Source: Limibacillus sp. (GTDB lineage Bacteria > Pseudomonadota > Alphaproteobacteria > Kiloniellales > CECT-8803). Taken from it: a DNA stretch of 64,000 nt. The DNA is taken from the NCBI GenBank assembly GCA_037379885.1, contig JARRJC010000004.1, positions 1 through 64,000 of the forward strand, in the 5' to 3' direction. Below, piece by piece: positions 27,021 through 35,607 of the stretch; the stretch's first letter is position 1, and the number at the start of each line of letters is the position of its first letter. Position numbers and translations under genes: made by a program. The notes beneath the pieces are model-generated. The model searched no databases, had not been told where the DNA came from, and saw nothing but the letters and a program-made list of their open reading frames with translations.

Positions 27021-27482
27021 TCAGTTGCCGCCGCCGTCCGGACCGTCCTGGGAGAAGACGAAGCGGCCTAGCAGGTCGGCCAGGTTGACCGCGCCCTGGG
27101 TGAACTGGATCGCTCCGCCGTTCGAGAGGTTCACCACCGAGCCGCCGGGCTCCAGCTCCACGAAGTTGCTGCCGAGCAGGCCGTCCGGGACGATGCGCGC
27201 CGAAGAGTCTTCCGGCAACTGGATCGAATCGTCGATCGAAAGTTCCAGCTGCGCCATGAAGGACTGGGCGTCGATGGAGGATTCGGTGACGGTGCCGATC
27301 TTCAGCCCGGCGAGGCGGACGTCGCTGCCGACGTTGATGCCGGCGGCGTTGTCAAAGGCCGCCGTCAGGCGGTAGCCGTCGCTGGTCCTGACCGAGGTGG
27401 TGTTGAAGGCGAAGATGACGAATCCCGCTGCCACCAGCAGTACGATCCCGCCCAGGATGGTTTCTAGAATGTTGCGGCTCAT
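27021..27482 (-). CDS. mlaD: MlaD family lipid-transport substrate-binding protein
   Basis: Inner-membrane-anchored MCE-domain protein. In the Mla system, hexameric MlaD channels phospholipid between membranes. The 153-residue product has one N-terminal helix (ILGGIVLLVAAGFVIFAF, about 10-27) and an MCE core of about 38-115 with NAAGINVGSDVRLAGLKIG and VPDGLLGSNFVELEPGG. The short C-terminal tail is the usual MlaD length. AAGGGGG precedes the ATG. The other Mla genes (mlaE, mlaF, mlaC) are not adjacent; this split location beside NDUFA12 is common in alphaproteobacteria. Confidence 0.92.
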   Translation of the reverse strand: MSRNILETILGGIVLLVAAGFVIFAFNTTSVRTSDGYRLTAAFDNAAGINVGSDVRLAGLKIGTVTESSIDAQSFMAQLELSIDDSIQLPEDSSARIVPDGLLGSNFVELEPGGSVVNLSNGGAIQFTQGAVNLADLLGRFVFSQDGPDGGGN

Positions 27483-27547
27483 GGCCCCCTTGGCTCCTTG
27501 GTCTCGTCGCCCTGCGCCTCTTGTTGCGTGGCGCTGTATGGCATCCG

Positions 27548-27925
27548 CTATTCTGGTTTCCAGGCCTCGTAGTCACCCCCGGTCGGGGCGCGCTCGCCGC
27601 CCTTCAGCGTATGGCCGGGCGGTCGATAGGCCAGCTCGGTCCCTGTCAGGTTCGGCTGGTGCGGCTTTTCCCACTCGCGGTGCTTGACGCCCTCGGGCGG
27701 TGGCACCTCATCGCTCCAATGATGCAGCCAGGAATGCCACTCGGGCGGCACGCGGCTGGCTTCGACCTCGTCCTTGTAGATCACCCAGCGCCGTTCGCGC
27801 CGCAAGGAACCGACCTTGCGCGCCTGGGCGCCCTTCTCACGGAAGTAGACGTTGCCCTCTTGATCGCGTCCCACCTCTTCGCCGCGAAAGCGGGTGAAGA
27901 GCCAGGTTCCGAAGTTGCTTGCCAT
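27548..27925 (-). CDS. NADH:ubiquinone oxidoreductase subunit NDUFA12
   Basis: Accessory subunit of respiratory complex I, shared by alphaproteobacteria and mitochondria (B17.2). The 125-residue product has the signature GNVYFREKG followed by RRWVIYKDEVEASRVPPEWHSWLHH and the C-terminal PHQPNLTGTELAYRPPG. It has no signal peptide and is expected at the matrix/cytosol side of complex I. It heads a minus-strand run NDUFA12-mlaD-small protein-DUF2155. The core nuo genes are elsewhere. Confidence 0.95.
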   Translation of the reverse strand: MASNFGTWLFTRFRGEEVGRDQEGNVYFREKGAQARKVGSLRRERRWVIYKDEVEASRVPPEWHSWLHHWSDEVPPPEGVKHREWEKPHQPNLTGTELAYRPPGHTLKGGERAPTGGDYEAWKPE

Positions 27926-28138
27926 GTCGTTTCCGTCAAACCTTCGCGTCGCAGGATGAAAGGCTTTCGTGAGGCCGGACTATTGCACCTAAGGGCCCTT
28001 TCGTCCAGTCCCGGCGGCCCTGTCACGGGGCGGCGAAAGCGGCGCCACTGGACAGTCCGCCGGGGGCTCAATATACAGGCCCGATACGGGTCCAGCATGC
28101 AGCAATCGCGGCAACGAGAGCCTTTGGACGGGGAGAGC

Positions 28139-29164
28139 ATGGCCGACTTCTGGCACGACTGCGGATTTCATCTGACCGAACGGGACGAGCGGGGCTTTCT
28201 GAAGGTCACCGAAGATTTTCTGCGCGCCTACATCAACCGGCCGGAAGTGCGTCCGGTCGAGGAATCCTGCGACTCCGAACGCGCACTGCACGCCCAGCTC
28301 CTGAAGAACCCGCGACAGGCGGTCTCCGAAGAGCGCTTGCAGCAGATGGCCGACCCGGATGCGGTCGAAAATTACCGCATCGTCCTCGCCTTCCGGGACC
28401 GTCTGATCAAGGCGGGCACGCTGGAGGCCGCCTATCTGGACCTGTTCCTGGAGACCGCGCCCTCGTCGGGCGTGCCCGTGCCGCCGCTCTTCATCGACCA
28501 GCTCGCGCACGTGATCCTGCGCAACATCCTGGACGGCGTGGAGGACGGCCTGAAGCTGCGCGCCGGGGAGATCTTCTTCCGCAGCCAGAAGGTCACCATC
28601 AACGATGGTCACGTCATGGCAGCCGATGAGGAAGTCGTTGAAATGTATTCAAGTTCCGGCGGCTTTGGCGACCTTGGCCGCTTGATCGCGGAGGCGCAGA
28701 CGCCGCTGCGCACCGTGGAGCTGGACGTTCTGACGACCGACAACTCCGATCTCTACTTTCAGCGCGACCAAGCCCACGACACCGTCTTGAACCTGAACTT
28801 CGCGGGTGACGGCCTGGACGCCTTCTGCCGGGTCATGGAGGCCTGGATCGCCCACTTCCTCGGCGTCGGGGTCTCGATCCAGCCGGTGCAGGAGATCCGG
28901 GACGAGCGCTGGGTCTGGCACATCGGACTGGACGTCGAGGGTACGCGCCTCCTGAACGACCTCTACAACGGAGACGAGGTGGGCGAAGCGCGCCTCGCCC
29001 GGCTGCTGTCGCTTTTCCGCATGGAGTTCAAGGACCCGCAGGTCATGCCCGAGTCCATGGCCGGGCGGCCGGTCTACCTCGCGCTCTGCATGAACAGCGA
29101 CTCGCTGCTGCGCTTCAAGCCGCAAAACCTGCTGGTCAACCTGCCGCTCGCCGACCGGTCCTGA
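28139..29164 (+). CDS. DUF6352 family protein
   Basis: 341-residue cytosolic protein of unknown function, which I recognise as the DUF6352 family of alphaproteobacteria. It starts MADFWHDCGFHLTERDERGFL and contains DSERALHAQLLKNPRQAVS, PLFIDQLAHVILRNIL and WHIGLDVEGTRLLNDLYNG. No signal peptide, membrane helix or catalytic motif is visible. I chose the ATG at 28139 because the family begins there and GGGGAGA precedes it; an ATG at 28097 is the alternative. It is followed 18 bp later by a DMT transporter, so the two are probably co-expressed. Confidence 0.82.
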   Translation: MADFWHDCGFHLTERDERGFLKVTEDFLRAYINRPEVRPVEESCDSERALHAQLLKNPRQAVSEERLQQMADPDAVENYRIVLAFRDRLIKAGTLEAAYLDLFLETAPSSGVPVPPLFIDQLAHVILRNILDGVEDGLKLRAGEIFFRSQKVTINDGHVMAADEEVVEMYSSSGGFGDLGRLIAEAQTPLRTVELDVLTTDNSDLYFQRDQAHDTVLNLNFAGDGLDAFCRVMEAWIAHFLGVGVSIQPVQEIRDERWVWHIGLDVEGTRLLNDLYNGDEVGEARLARLLSLFRMEFKDPQVMPESMAGRPVYLALCMNSDSLLRFKPQNLLVNLPLADRS

Positions 29165-29182
29165 CGGGGGGCGCGGAGGACC

Positions 29183-30100
29183 ATGCTGCGCGCCTTCCTG
29201 ACCGCCCTGCTACACGACGGACGCCCGCTGGCTCTGGTCTCGGCCTCCTGCTTTGGCATCATCACCTCGATCGCCACCATCGCTTACGACGGCGGCGCCT
29301 CGCCCATGACGCTGGCGGTGCTGCGGGCCGGGGTCGCCGGGTTTGTTCTGGCGTTGTGGCTGCGCCTGGCAGGCAAGCTCTTCGTCTATGCCAAGGAGCT
29401 GCCTACCCTGCTGCTGCTGGCGCTCTGCAACATGGGGATCTCGATCGGCGTCCTGGGGTCCGTCTTTTTCATCCCCGTCTCGCTGGCGGCGATCATCTTC
29501 TACACCTTCCCCCTGATCATCGCGGGCGCCAACGCGGCCTTCGCGCGGCGGCTGCCGAGCCGGCGGGAGAGCCTCTACTTCGCCGTCGCCTTCGTGGGCT
29601 TGGCGCTGGTGATCGGGCCGAAGTTCACCAGCCTGGACTGGCGCGGCATCGCGCTCGCCTGTCTGGCCAGCCTCTCGGCGACGGGCATGTTCCTGGTGGC
29701 CGAACGCCGCGCGCGCCATCTGGACGACATGTCGGTTTCCTGTCAGGTGAACCTGCTGGGCGCGCTGCTCGCCGGGCTCGGGGTGATGTTCTGGGACGCC
29801 GGGCTCTTCTCCTGGCCGGAGAGCGATCTTTCCCTGGGCCTCACGATCATGGTCTGCGGGCTTTATCTGATCGCCATGATGGCCTTCTTCCCGGCGGTCC
29901 GCCACGCGGGCTCGGCCAAGGCCGCTTTGGTCTTCAACGTGGAGCCCGTGGTCTCCATCTTGGGCGCGGTGCTGATCCTGGGCGAAGTCCTGAGCCTTTA
30001 TCAATGGCTTGGCGGGGCGCTGGTGATCGGCACGCTGGTCGCCTCCTCGCTGGCGCGCAGGCACCATGCCGCGCCGCCGCCGCCAGGCCGCCCGGTCTGA
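29183..30100 (+). CDS. DMT superfamily transporter (EamA type)
   Basis: 305-residue inner membrane protein with two EamA repeats and about ten helices. Segments include ASCFGIITSIATIAYDGG in the first helix region, IPVSLAAIIFYTFPLI in the fourth, and FNVEPVVSILGAVLILGE, a typical second-repeat signature. GGAGG lies just before the ATG. It follows the DUF6352 gene closely and converges with the creatinase gene, 3 bp apart at their ends. The substrate is unknown. Confidence 0.9.
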   Translation: MLRAFLTALLHDGRPLALVSASCFGIITSIATIAYDGGASPMTLAVLRAGVAGFVLALWLRLAGKLFVYAKELPTLLLLALCNMGISIGVLGSVFFIPVSLAAIIFYTFPLIIAGANAAFARRLPSRRESLYFAVAFVGLALVIGPKFTSLDWRGIALACLASLSATGMFLVAERRARHLDDMSVSCQVNLLGALLAGLGVMFWDAGLFSWPESDLSLGLTIMVCGLYLIAMMAFFPAVRHAGSAKAALVFNVEPVVSILGAVLILGEVLSLYQWLGGALVIGTLVASSLARRHHAAPPPPGRPV

Positions 30101-30103
30101 TTC

Positions 30104-31309
30104 CTAAGCCGCGATGATGTTGTGCGCCGGGCCGAAGGGGAACTTCGTGATGTTCTCAGCCCCCGCCTCCGTCACCACCAGGATATCGTGCTCGCGGTAG
30201 CCGCCCGCGCCCGGCAGACCCTCGGGCAGCATGATCATGGGCTCCATGGAGACCACCATGCCCGGCGCCAGCACGGTCTCGATATCCTCGCGCAGTTCCA
30301 GACCGGCCTCCCGCCCGTAGTAGTGGGAGAGAACGCCGAAGGAATGGCCGTATCCGAAGGTCCGGTACTGCAACAGGTCGTGTTCCCTGTAGATCTCGTT
30401 CAGCTCTGCCGCGATATCGCAGCAGCGCGCGCCCGGCTTGATCAGCTCCAGACCCCGCTCATGCACCGCGACGTTGACCTCCCACAGCCGCAGGTGATCC
30501 GGGCCGCAGTGGTCGAGGAAGAGCGTGCGCTCCAGCGCCGTGTAGTAGCCCGCGATCATCGGAAAGCAGTTGAGGGAGAGGATATCCCCCTTTTCCAGAT
30601 GCCGCGACGTCACCGGGTTATGGGCGCCATCGGTATTGATGCCCGATTGGAACCAGGTCCAGGTATCCATCAGCTCGGCGTGCGGGAAGGTCCGGGCGAT
30701 CTCGCGCACCATGGCGCCGGTGGAGGCCAGCGCCACTTCATACTCGGGAACGCCCTCCCCGATCGCCTCTACGCAGGCCGCGCCGCCGATGTCGGCGATG
30801 CGCGCGCCCTGCTTGATCAGCGCGATCTCCTCGTCCGACTTCACCATCCGCTGCCCCATCGCCAACTTCGAGATGTCGGCCAGATGCGCCCCCGGCAGCG
30901 CGTCTTGCAGCTTCCTGTGGTTCTCCAGCGTCAGGTGGTCGAACTCGATGCCCAGGGTGATGCCGTCGGGCAGCAGCTTCTTGACCGCGCGGAAGAAGTT
31001 GTCGCGCTGCCAGTCGCTGTAGACGAGGTTGTCGCCGAAAGAGCGGCGCCAGGGCTGCCCGCCGTCGATGTTGGCGGAGATGGTGGTCGCCGCCGATTGC
31101 GTCACCACCAGCCCGTAGAAGCGCCCGAAGTGGCAGAACAGGAAATCCGCGAAATAGTCGATGTTGTGGTAGGAGGTGAAGAGCGCGGCATCGATCGCGG
31201 CCTCCGCCATGGCGGCCCGCAGCTGAGTCAGCCGCCGGGTCATCTCAGCCTCGGAGAAGGTCGGCTGGACCTTCTCGCCGTTGCGGATCGTCTTGAGCGC
31301 CTCGAGCAT
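30104..31309 (-). CDS. Creatinase (creatine amidinohydrolase)
   Basis: Predicted to hydrolyse creatine to sarcosine and urea in the cytosol. The 401-residue product is an M24 pita-bread protein that matches Pseudomonas creatinase along its whole length. Shared blocks include FTSYHNIDYFADFL, ISANIDGGQPWRR, DTWTWFQSGINTDGAHNP and REHDILVV. Residues known to line that active site have clear counterparts: Phe61, Arg63, His230 (catalytic base), Tyr256, Glu260, His322, Arg333, Glu356 and His374. AAAGGGG precedes the ATG. No creatininase, sarcosine oxidase or urease gene is nearby. A related M24 amidinohydrolase with another substrate remains possible. Confidence 0.9.
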   Translation of the reverse strand: MLEALKTIRNGEKVQPTFSEAEMTRRLTQLRAAMAEAAIDAALFTSYHNIDYFADFLFCHFGRFYGLVVTQSAATTISANIDGGQPWRRSFGDNLVYSDWQRDNFFRAVKKLLPDGITLGIEFDHLTLENHRKLQDALPGAHLADISKLAMGQRMVKSDEEIALIKQGARIADIGGAACVEAIGEGVPEYEVALASTGAMVREIARTFPHAELMDTWTWFQSGINTDGAHNPVTSRHLEKGDILSLNCFPMIAGYYTALERTLFLDHCGPDHLRLWEVNVAVHERGLELIKPGARCCDIAAELNEIYREHDLLQYRTFGYGHSFGVLSHYYGREAGLELREDIETVLAPGMVVSMEPMIMLPEGLPGAGGYREHDILVVTEAGAENITKFPFGPAHNIIAA

Positions 31310-31503
31310 GGCCGCCCCTTTCCTTCCCAGAGCCTGCGGAGTGGACGGGCTGGAGCCGCGCCCAAAAAGGACTTTAGCGCCCTCTCCAAACAGAAAGAAA
31401 GCGCTTCAGCGCAGCGCCCTGCGTCGCGTGCCGCGGAGCGCCGCCATTGTTGATTCTGTCAATACAAAAATGGCCGTCAGGTAACGGTAAATAATAGTGA
31501 CAC

Positions 31504-31519
31504 ACACCATATCTTGTGT
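31504..31519 (+). promoter_or_regulatory. NrdR box upstream of nrdJ
   Basis: ACACCATATCTTGTGT closely follows the known NrdR operator pattern, an ACAC...GTGT palindrome with an AT-rich core. It lies about 190 bp before the nrdJ start in the only AT-rich part of the spacer. NrdR represses RNR genes, usually through two boxes. I find only this one clear copy. Confidence 0.75.
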
Positions 31520-31555
31520 TTTCATTTAATCATCATCACAAGGGGCTGACGGAAC

Positions 31556-31571
31556 ACCTCTTCGGAGAGGT
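31556..31571 (+). other. Hairpin covering the leader-ORF ribosome site
   Basis: ACCTCT pairs with AGAGGT around the loop TCGG. The right arm with part of the loop is GGAGAGG, the best ribosome binding site of the short ORF starting at 31573. In RNA the fold would hide that site. Confidence 0.55.
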
Positions 31572-31572
31572 C

Positions 31573-31623
31573 ATGGCGCGTCGCTCCTTGCGGCAGGCTC
31601 GGGGGGAAGCCGAGGCCACCTAA
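31573..31623 (+). CDS. Possible 16-residue leader peptide upstream of nrdJ
   Basis: An ATG at 31573 opens 16 codons ending in TAA, encoding [23 protein letters not shown] lies a few bases upstream with workable spacing. The peptide is basic and has no membrane character. It ends 82 bp before the nrdJ ATG and overlaps a stem-loop. Short ATG-stop runs with a purine stretch ahead occur by chance, so this is a candidate only. Confidence 0.35.
   Translation: MARRSLRQARGEAEAT
31596..31617 (+). other. Stem-loop in the nrdJ leader
   Basis: GGCTCGG pairs with CCGA-GCC (one bulged G) around a purine loop GGGGAAG. It lies inside the possible leader ORF. There is no T run after it, so it is not an intrinsic terminator. 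It may be part of a regulatory leader fold. Confidence 0.4.
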
Positions 31624-31705
31624 CCAGATTTTCAATCAGGGTGCGGTGCGACTCCCCAGAGCGCAGGGCAAGAGCAACAGCAGACTCGAAAGGGAGAGGG
31701 CTGAC

Positions 31706-34700
31706 ATGCGCATCACACGTCGTTTCACCGAAGCCGGCAAGGACGTCTACGAGGACATCGAGTTCCGCAAGACCACGAGCGAGATCCGCAACCCGGACGG
31801 CTCCGTGGTGTTCCGGGCTGAGAACCTCGAGGTCCCGGCGGCCTGGAGTCAGGTGGCGGCCGACGTGCTCGCGCAGAAGTACTTCCGCAAGCGCGGCATC
31901 GCCTCCAAGCTGAAGCGTGTCGAGGAGCCGGACGTGCCCTCTTTCCTCTGGCGTTCCTTCCCCGACGAAAAAGCCATGAAGAAGGAGCCGGCCGAGAACT
32001 GGAACAAGGGCGAGACCTCGGCCCGCCAGGTCTTCGACCGTCTCGCGGGCACCTGGGCCTATTGGGGCTGGAAGGGCGGCTACTTCGATCAGGAGGAGGA
32101 CGCCCAGGCCTACTACGACGAGATGCGCTACATGCTGGCCACCCAGATGGCCGCGCCCAACTCCCCGCAGTGGTTCAACACCGGTCTTCACTGGGCCTAT
32201 GGGATCGACGGTCCCGGCCAGGGCCACCACTACGTCGACTACCAGAGCGGCAAGCTGGTGCAGTCCAACTCCTCTTATGAGCATCCGCAGCCCCACGCCT
32301 GCTTCATCCAGTCCGTCGAGGACGATCTGGTGAACGACAACGGCATCATGGACCTTTGGGTCCGCGAGGCGCGGCTCTTCAAGTACGGCTCGGGCACCGG
32401 CACCAACTTCTCGCGCATCCGCGGCGAGAACGAGCCGCTGTCTGGCGGCGGCAAGTCCTCCGGCCTCATGTCCTTCCTGAAGATCGGCGACCGCGCCGCG
32501 GGCGCGATCAAGTCCGGTGGCACAACCCGGCGCGCGGCCAAGATGGTCACGGTCGATCTCGACCACCCCGATATCGAGTCCTACGTAAACTGGAAGGTGA
32601 TCGAAGAGCAGAAGGTGGCCGCGCTGGTCGCGGGCTCCAAGCTCTGCGACATCCATCTCAACAACATCATGCAGGCCTGCCACCAGCAGCGCGACCTGCT
32701 GGGCGACAAGGCATTCGACCCCAAGGAGAACAAGGCGCTGAAGGAGGCCATCAAGGCCACGCGCGCCGTGATGATCCCCGAGAACTACGTCGGCCGGGTG
32801 ATCCAGTTCGCCAAGCAGGGTTACGACAAGATCGACTTCCGCACCTATGACACCGACTGGGACAGCGAGGCCTATCTGACGGTTTCCGGCCAGAACTCCA
32901 ACAACTCGGTGCGCGTGCCCAACGCCTTCCTGGAGGCCGTACTGGCCGACGGCGAGTGGGAGCTCACCAGCCGCCTGGACGGCAGCCCGGTCAAGTCGAT
33001 CAAGGCCAAGGACCTGTGGGACCAGATCGCCGGCGCGGCCTGGTCCTGCGCGGACCCCGGCGTGCAGTTCGACAGCACCATCAACGAGTGGCACACCTGC
33101 CCGGCGGGCGGGCGCATCAACGCGTCCAACCCCTGCTCGGAGTACATGTTCCTGGACGACACGGCCTGCAACCTGGCCTCCATGAACCTCATGACCTTCC
33201 GCCGCTCGGACGGCTCCTTCGACGTGGAGTCCTACGAGCATGCAACGCGGCTCTGGACCGTGACGCTGGAAATCTCGGTCCTGATGGCGCAGTTCCCTTC
33301 CAAGTCCATCGCCCAGCTCTCCTACGACTACCGCACGCTGGGCCTGGGCTACGCCAACCTCGGCGGCCTGCTGATGGCCATGGGTCTCTCCTACGACAGC
33401 GATGAGGGGCGCGCGGTCTGCGCGAGCCTGACGGCGATCATGACCGGCACGGCCTACGCCACCTCCGCGGAGATGGCGGGCGAGCTGGGCACCTTCGCGC
33501 GCTTTGAGGAGAACCGCGAGGCCATGCTGCGGGTCATGCGCAACCACCGCAACGCGGCCTTCGGCGAGACCGACGGCTATGACGGCCTTAGCATCAATCC
33601 GGTGCCGATCGCGGCGAAGGACTGCCCGGACCAGAACCTGGTCGAGGCCGCCAAGGCCGCCTGGGATCAGGCGCTGGCGCTCGGCGAGATCCACGGCTAC
33701 CGCAACGCCCAGGCGACGGTGATCGCCCCGACCGGGACCATCGGTCTGGTGATGGATTGCGACACCACCGGCATCGAGCCGGACTTCGCCCTGGTGAAGT
33801 TCAAGAAGCTGGCCGGCGGCGGCTACTTCAAGATCATCAACCGCACGGTGCCCCAGGCGCTGCGCACCCTGGGCTACGACGAGGATCAGATCGAGGAGAT
33901 GGTCCGCTACGCCGTGGGTCACGGCACGCTGGAGGGCGCGCCCGCGCTGAACCACGAAGCGCTCAAGGAAAAGGGCTTCACCCCGGCGGTGATCGAAGCG
34001 GTCGAGGAGAGCCTCGCCAGCGCCTTCGACATCAAGTTCGCCTTCAACAAATGGACCCTCGGTCAGTCTTTCTGCGAGCAGACCCTTGGGCTCTCCGCCA
34101 AAGACCTGGACGATCCCGCCTTCGACCTTCTGGGCGCGCTCGGCTTCTCCAAGAAGGAGATCGAGGCCGCCAACCTCTATGTCTGCGGCGCCATGACTCT
34201 CGAGGGCGCACCCTATCTGAAAGACGAGCACCTGCCGGTGTTCGACTGCGCCAACCCCTGCGGTCGGATCGGCAAGCGGGCGCTTTCGGTCAAGAGCCAC
34301 ATCCTGATGCTGGCGGCGGCGCAGCCCTTCATCTCGGGCGCCATCTCCAAGACCATCAACATGCCCAACGACGCCACGGTGGAGGACTGCCGGGAAGCCT
34401 ACGAGCTTTCCTGGAAGCTCTGCCTCAAGGCCAACGCGCTCTACCGCGACGGCTCCAAGCTCAGCCAGCCGCTGGCGGCCAGCCTGCTGGCGGACGTGGA
34501 CGAGGACCTGGACGAGGTGATCGAGGAGATCGCCGCTTCCCCGGCCGCCGAGAAGGCCGGGATCGTCGCCGAACGCGTCATCGAGCGGGTCATCGAGCGC
34601 GCCGCGGCGCGCGACCGCCTGCCGCAGCGGCGCAAGGGCTACACCCAGAAAGCCATCGTCGGCGGCCACAAGGTCTACCTGCGGACCGGCGAGTACGAGG

Positions 34701-35446
34701 ACGGCAAGGTCGGCGAGATCTTCGTCGACATGCACAAGGAAGGCGCGGCCTTCCGCAGCCTGATGAACAACTTCGCCATCGCGATTTCCATCGGTCTGCA
34801 GTACGGCGTGCCGCTGGAGGAGTTCGTCGAGGCCTACACCTTCACGCGCTTCGAGCCCTCCGGCATGGTCGAGGGCAACGACGCCATCAAAATGGCCTCC
34901 TCGGTGCTCGACTATATCTTCCGCGAGCTGGCGGTCTCCTACCTCGGCCGCAACGATCTGGCCCACGTACAGCCGAGCGACATCTCGCCCGACTCGATCG
35001 GTTCGGGCGAGAGGCAGTCCGCGATGCCGGAGCAGGAGCGCGAGGTGATCACCGAGACGGTGCGCCGCGTGGCTTCCACCGGCTACGTCCGCAACAACCT
35101 GGTCGTCTTCTCCGGTGGCGGGGATTCGAGCGGCGGCGAAGGCGTGGTCGCCTCGTCCGGCTCGACCACCCACGCCGCCCCGGCGGCCAAGACTTCCGCA
35201 AGCGCCAATGGAAGCTCCAACGGCTCCTTGCGGGAACTCAACGGGTCGAACGGTTCCGCCTCTAGCGCCGTTACCGTTGAGAAGACCGTGGTCGAGAGCG
35301 TCGACCTGCACCTGGAGCGCGTGCGCGAAGCACGCATGAAGGGCTACGAGGGCGACGCTTGTGGTGACTGCGGCAACTTTACGCTGGTGCGAAACGGGAC
35401 TTGCATGAAGTGCGTGACCTGTGGCGGCACCAGCGGCTGCTCGTGA
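31706..35446 (+). CDS. nrdJ: B12-dependent ribonucleotide reductase (class II)
   Basis: Reduces ribonucleotides to deoxyribonucleotides with adenosylcobalamin and needs no oxygen. The 1246-residue product is a full-length long-form NrdJ. It has an N-terminal region with [18 protein letters not shown] and the core barrel with [19 protein letters not shown] and [40 protein letters not shown] follows near residue 900. A low-complexity Ser/Asn/Gly linker spans about 1140-1200, and a Cys-rich tail ends [14 protein letters not shown] and probably relays electrons. The ATG at 31706 follows GGGAGAGGG; a 20-residue upstream extension is spurious. It stands alone with its own terminator. Confidence 0.97.
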   Translation: MRITRRFTEAGKDVYEDIEFRKTTSEIRNPDGSVVFRAENLEVPAAWSQVAADVLAQKYFRKRGIASKLKRVEEPDVPSFLWRSFPDEKAMKKEPAENWNKGETSARQVFDRLAGTWAYWGWKGGYFDQEEDAQAYYDEMRYMLATQMAAPNSPQWFNTGLHWAYGIDGPGQGHHYVDYQSGKLVQSNSSYEHPQPHACFIQSVEDDLVNDNGIMDLWVREARLFKYGSGTGTNFSRIRGENEPLSGGGKSSGLMSFLKIGDRAAGAIKSGGTTRRAAKMVTVDLDHPDIESYVNWKVIEEQKVAALVAGSKLCDIHLNNIMQACHQQRDLLGDKAFDPKENKALKEAIKATRAVMIPENYVGRVIQFAKQGYDKIDFRTYDTDWDSEAYLTVSGQNSNNSVRVPNAFLEAVLADGEWELTSRLDGSPVKSIKAKDLWDQIAGAAWSCADPGVQFDSTINEWHTCPAGGRINASNPCSEYMFLDDTACNLASMNLMTFRRSDGSFDVESYEHATRLWTVTLEISVLMAQFPSKSIAQLSYDYRTLGLGYANLGGLLMAMGLSYDSDEGRAVCASLTAIMTGTAYATSAEMAGELGTFARFEENREAMLRVMRNHRNAAFGETDGYDGLSINPVPIAAKDCPDQNLVEAAKAAWDQALALGEIHGYRNAQATVIAPTGTIGLVMDCDTTGIEPDFALVKFKKLAGGGYFKIINRTVPQALRTLGYDEDQIEEMVRYAVGHGTLEGAPALNHEALKEKGFTPAVIEAVEESLASAFDIKFAFNKWTLGQSFCEQTLGLSAKDLDDPAFDLLGALGFSKKEIEAANLYVCGAMTLEGAPYLKDEHLPVFDCANPCGRIGKRALSVKSHILMLAAAQPFISGAISKTINMPNDATVEDCREAYELSWKLCLKANALYRDGSKLSQPLAASLLADVDEDLDEVIEEIAASPAAEKAGIVAERVIERVIERAAARDRLPQRRKGYTQKAIVGGHKVYLRTGEYEDGKVGEIFVDMHKEGAAFRSLMNNFAIAISIGLQYGVPLEEFVEAYTFTRFEPSGMVEGNDAIKMASSVLDYIFRELAVSYLGRNDLAHVQPSDISPDSIGSGERQSAMPEQEREVITETVRRVASTGYVRNNLVVFSGGGDSSGGEGVVASSGSTTHAAPAAKTSASANGSSNGSLRELNGSNGSASSAVTVEKTVVESVDLHLERVREARMKGYEGDACGDCGNFTLVRNGTCMKCVTCGGTSGCS

Positions 35447-35545
35447 CGGGGGAGCCCCTTTTCCGGGGGTCGCCATCTACCCTGACGGTTGCCCAGACCG
35501 TCCCCGGCGATCCCTTTCCCCCGACCAGAGTTCTCCCTGTGACTG

Positions 35546-35584
35546 GGGGACGGCGCTGAAAGGCGGTGGCCCGTCCCCTTTTTT
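35546..35584 (+). terminator. Intrinsic terminator of nrdJ
   Basis: An 8-bp stem, GGGGACGG with CCGTCCCC, encloses a loop with a small inner CGC/GCG pair and is followed by six T. It lies about 100 bp after the nrdJ stop, on the nrdJ strand. Confidence 0.85.
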
Positions 35585-35607
35585 CACCAGGCTCTCCGGA
35601 CAGGACG

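Larger units (their letters stand above)
31310..31705. other. 396-bp spacer upstream of nrdJ
   Basis: No large gene fits here. The half nearer the creatinase gene is ordinary GC-rich DNA. About 31448-31545 is distinctly AT-rich and includes a TAATAG that could serve as a -10 (31492-31497) and an NrdR box. The remaining 185 bp up to the nrdJ ATG hold a hairpin, a short upstream ORF and a second stem-loop, each listed separately. I see no match to the cobalamin riboswitch core. Confidence 0.7.

Noticed and set aside
31545-31705. Cobalamin riboswitch upstream of nrdJ
   Set aside because: I looked for the conserved B12-box core and its flanking stems and did not find a convincing match. I describe the leader only as structured.
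31571-35476. A 1301-codon open frame on the minus strand covering nrdJ
   Set aside because: It is the mirror of nrdJ in GC-rich DNA with strong third-position bias. Its translation is low in aromatic residues and has no recognisable domain, while nrdJ on the plus strand is unmistakable.
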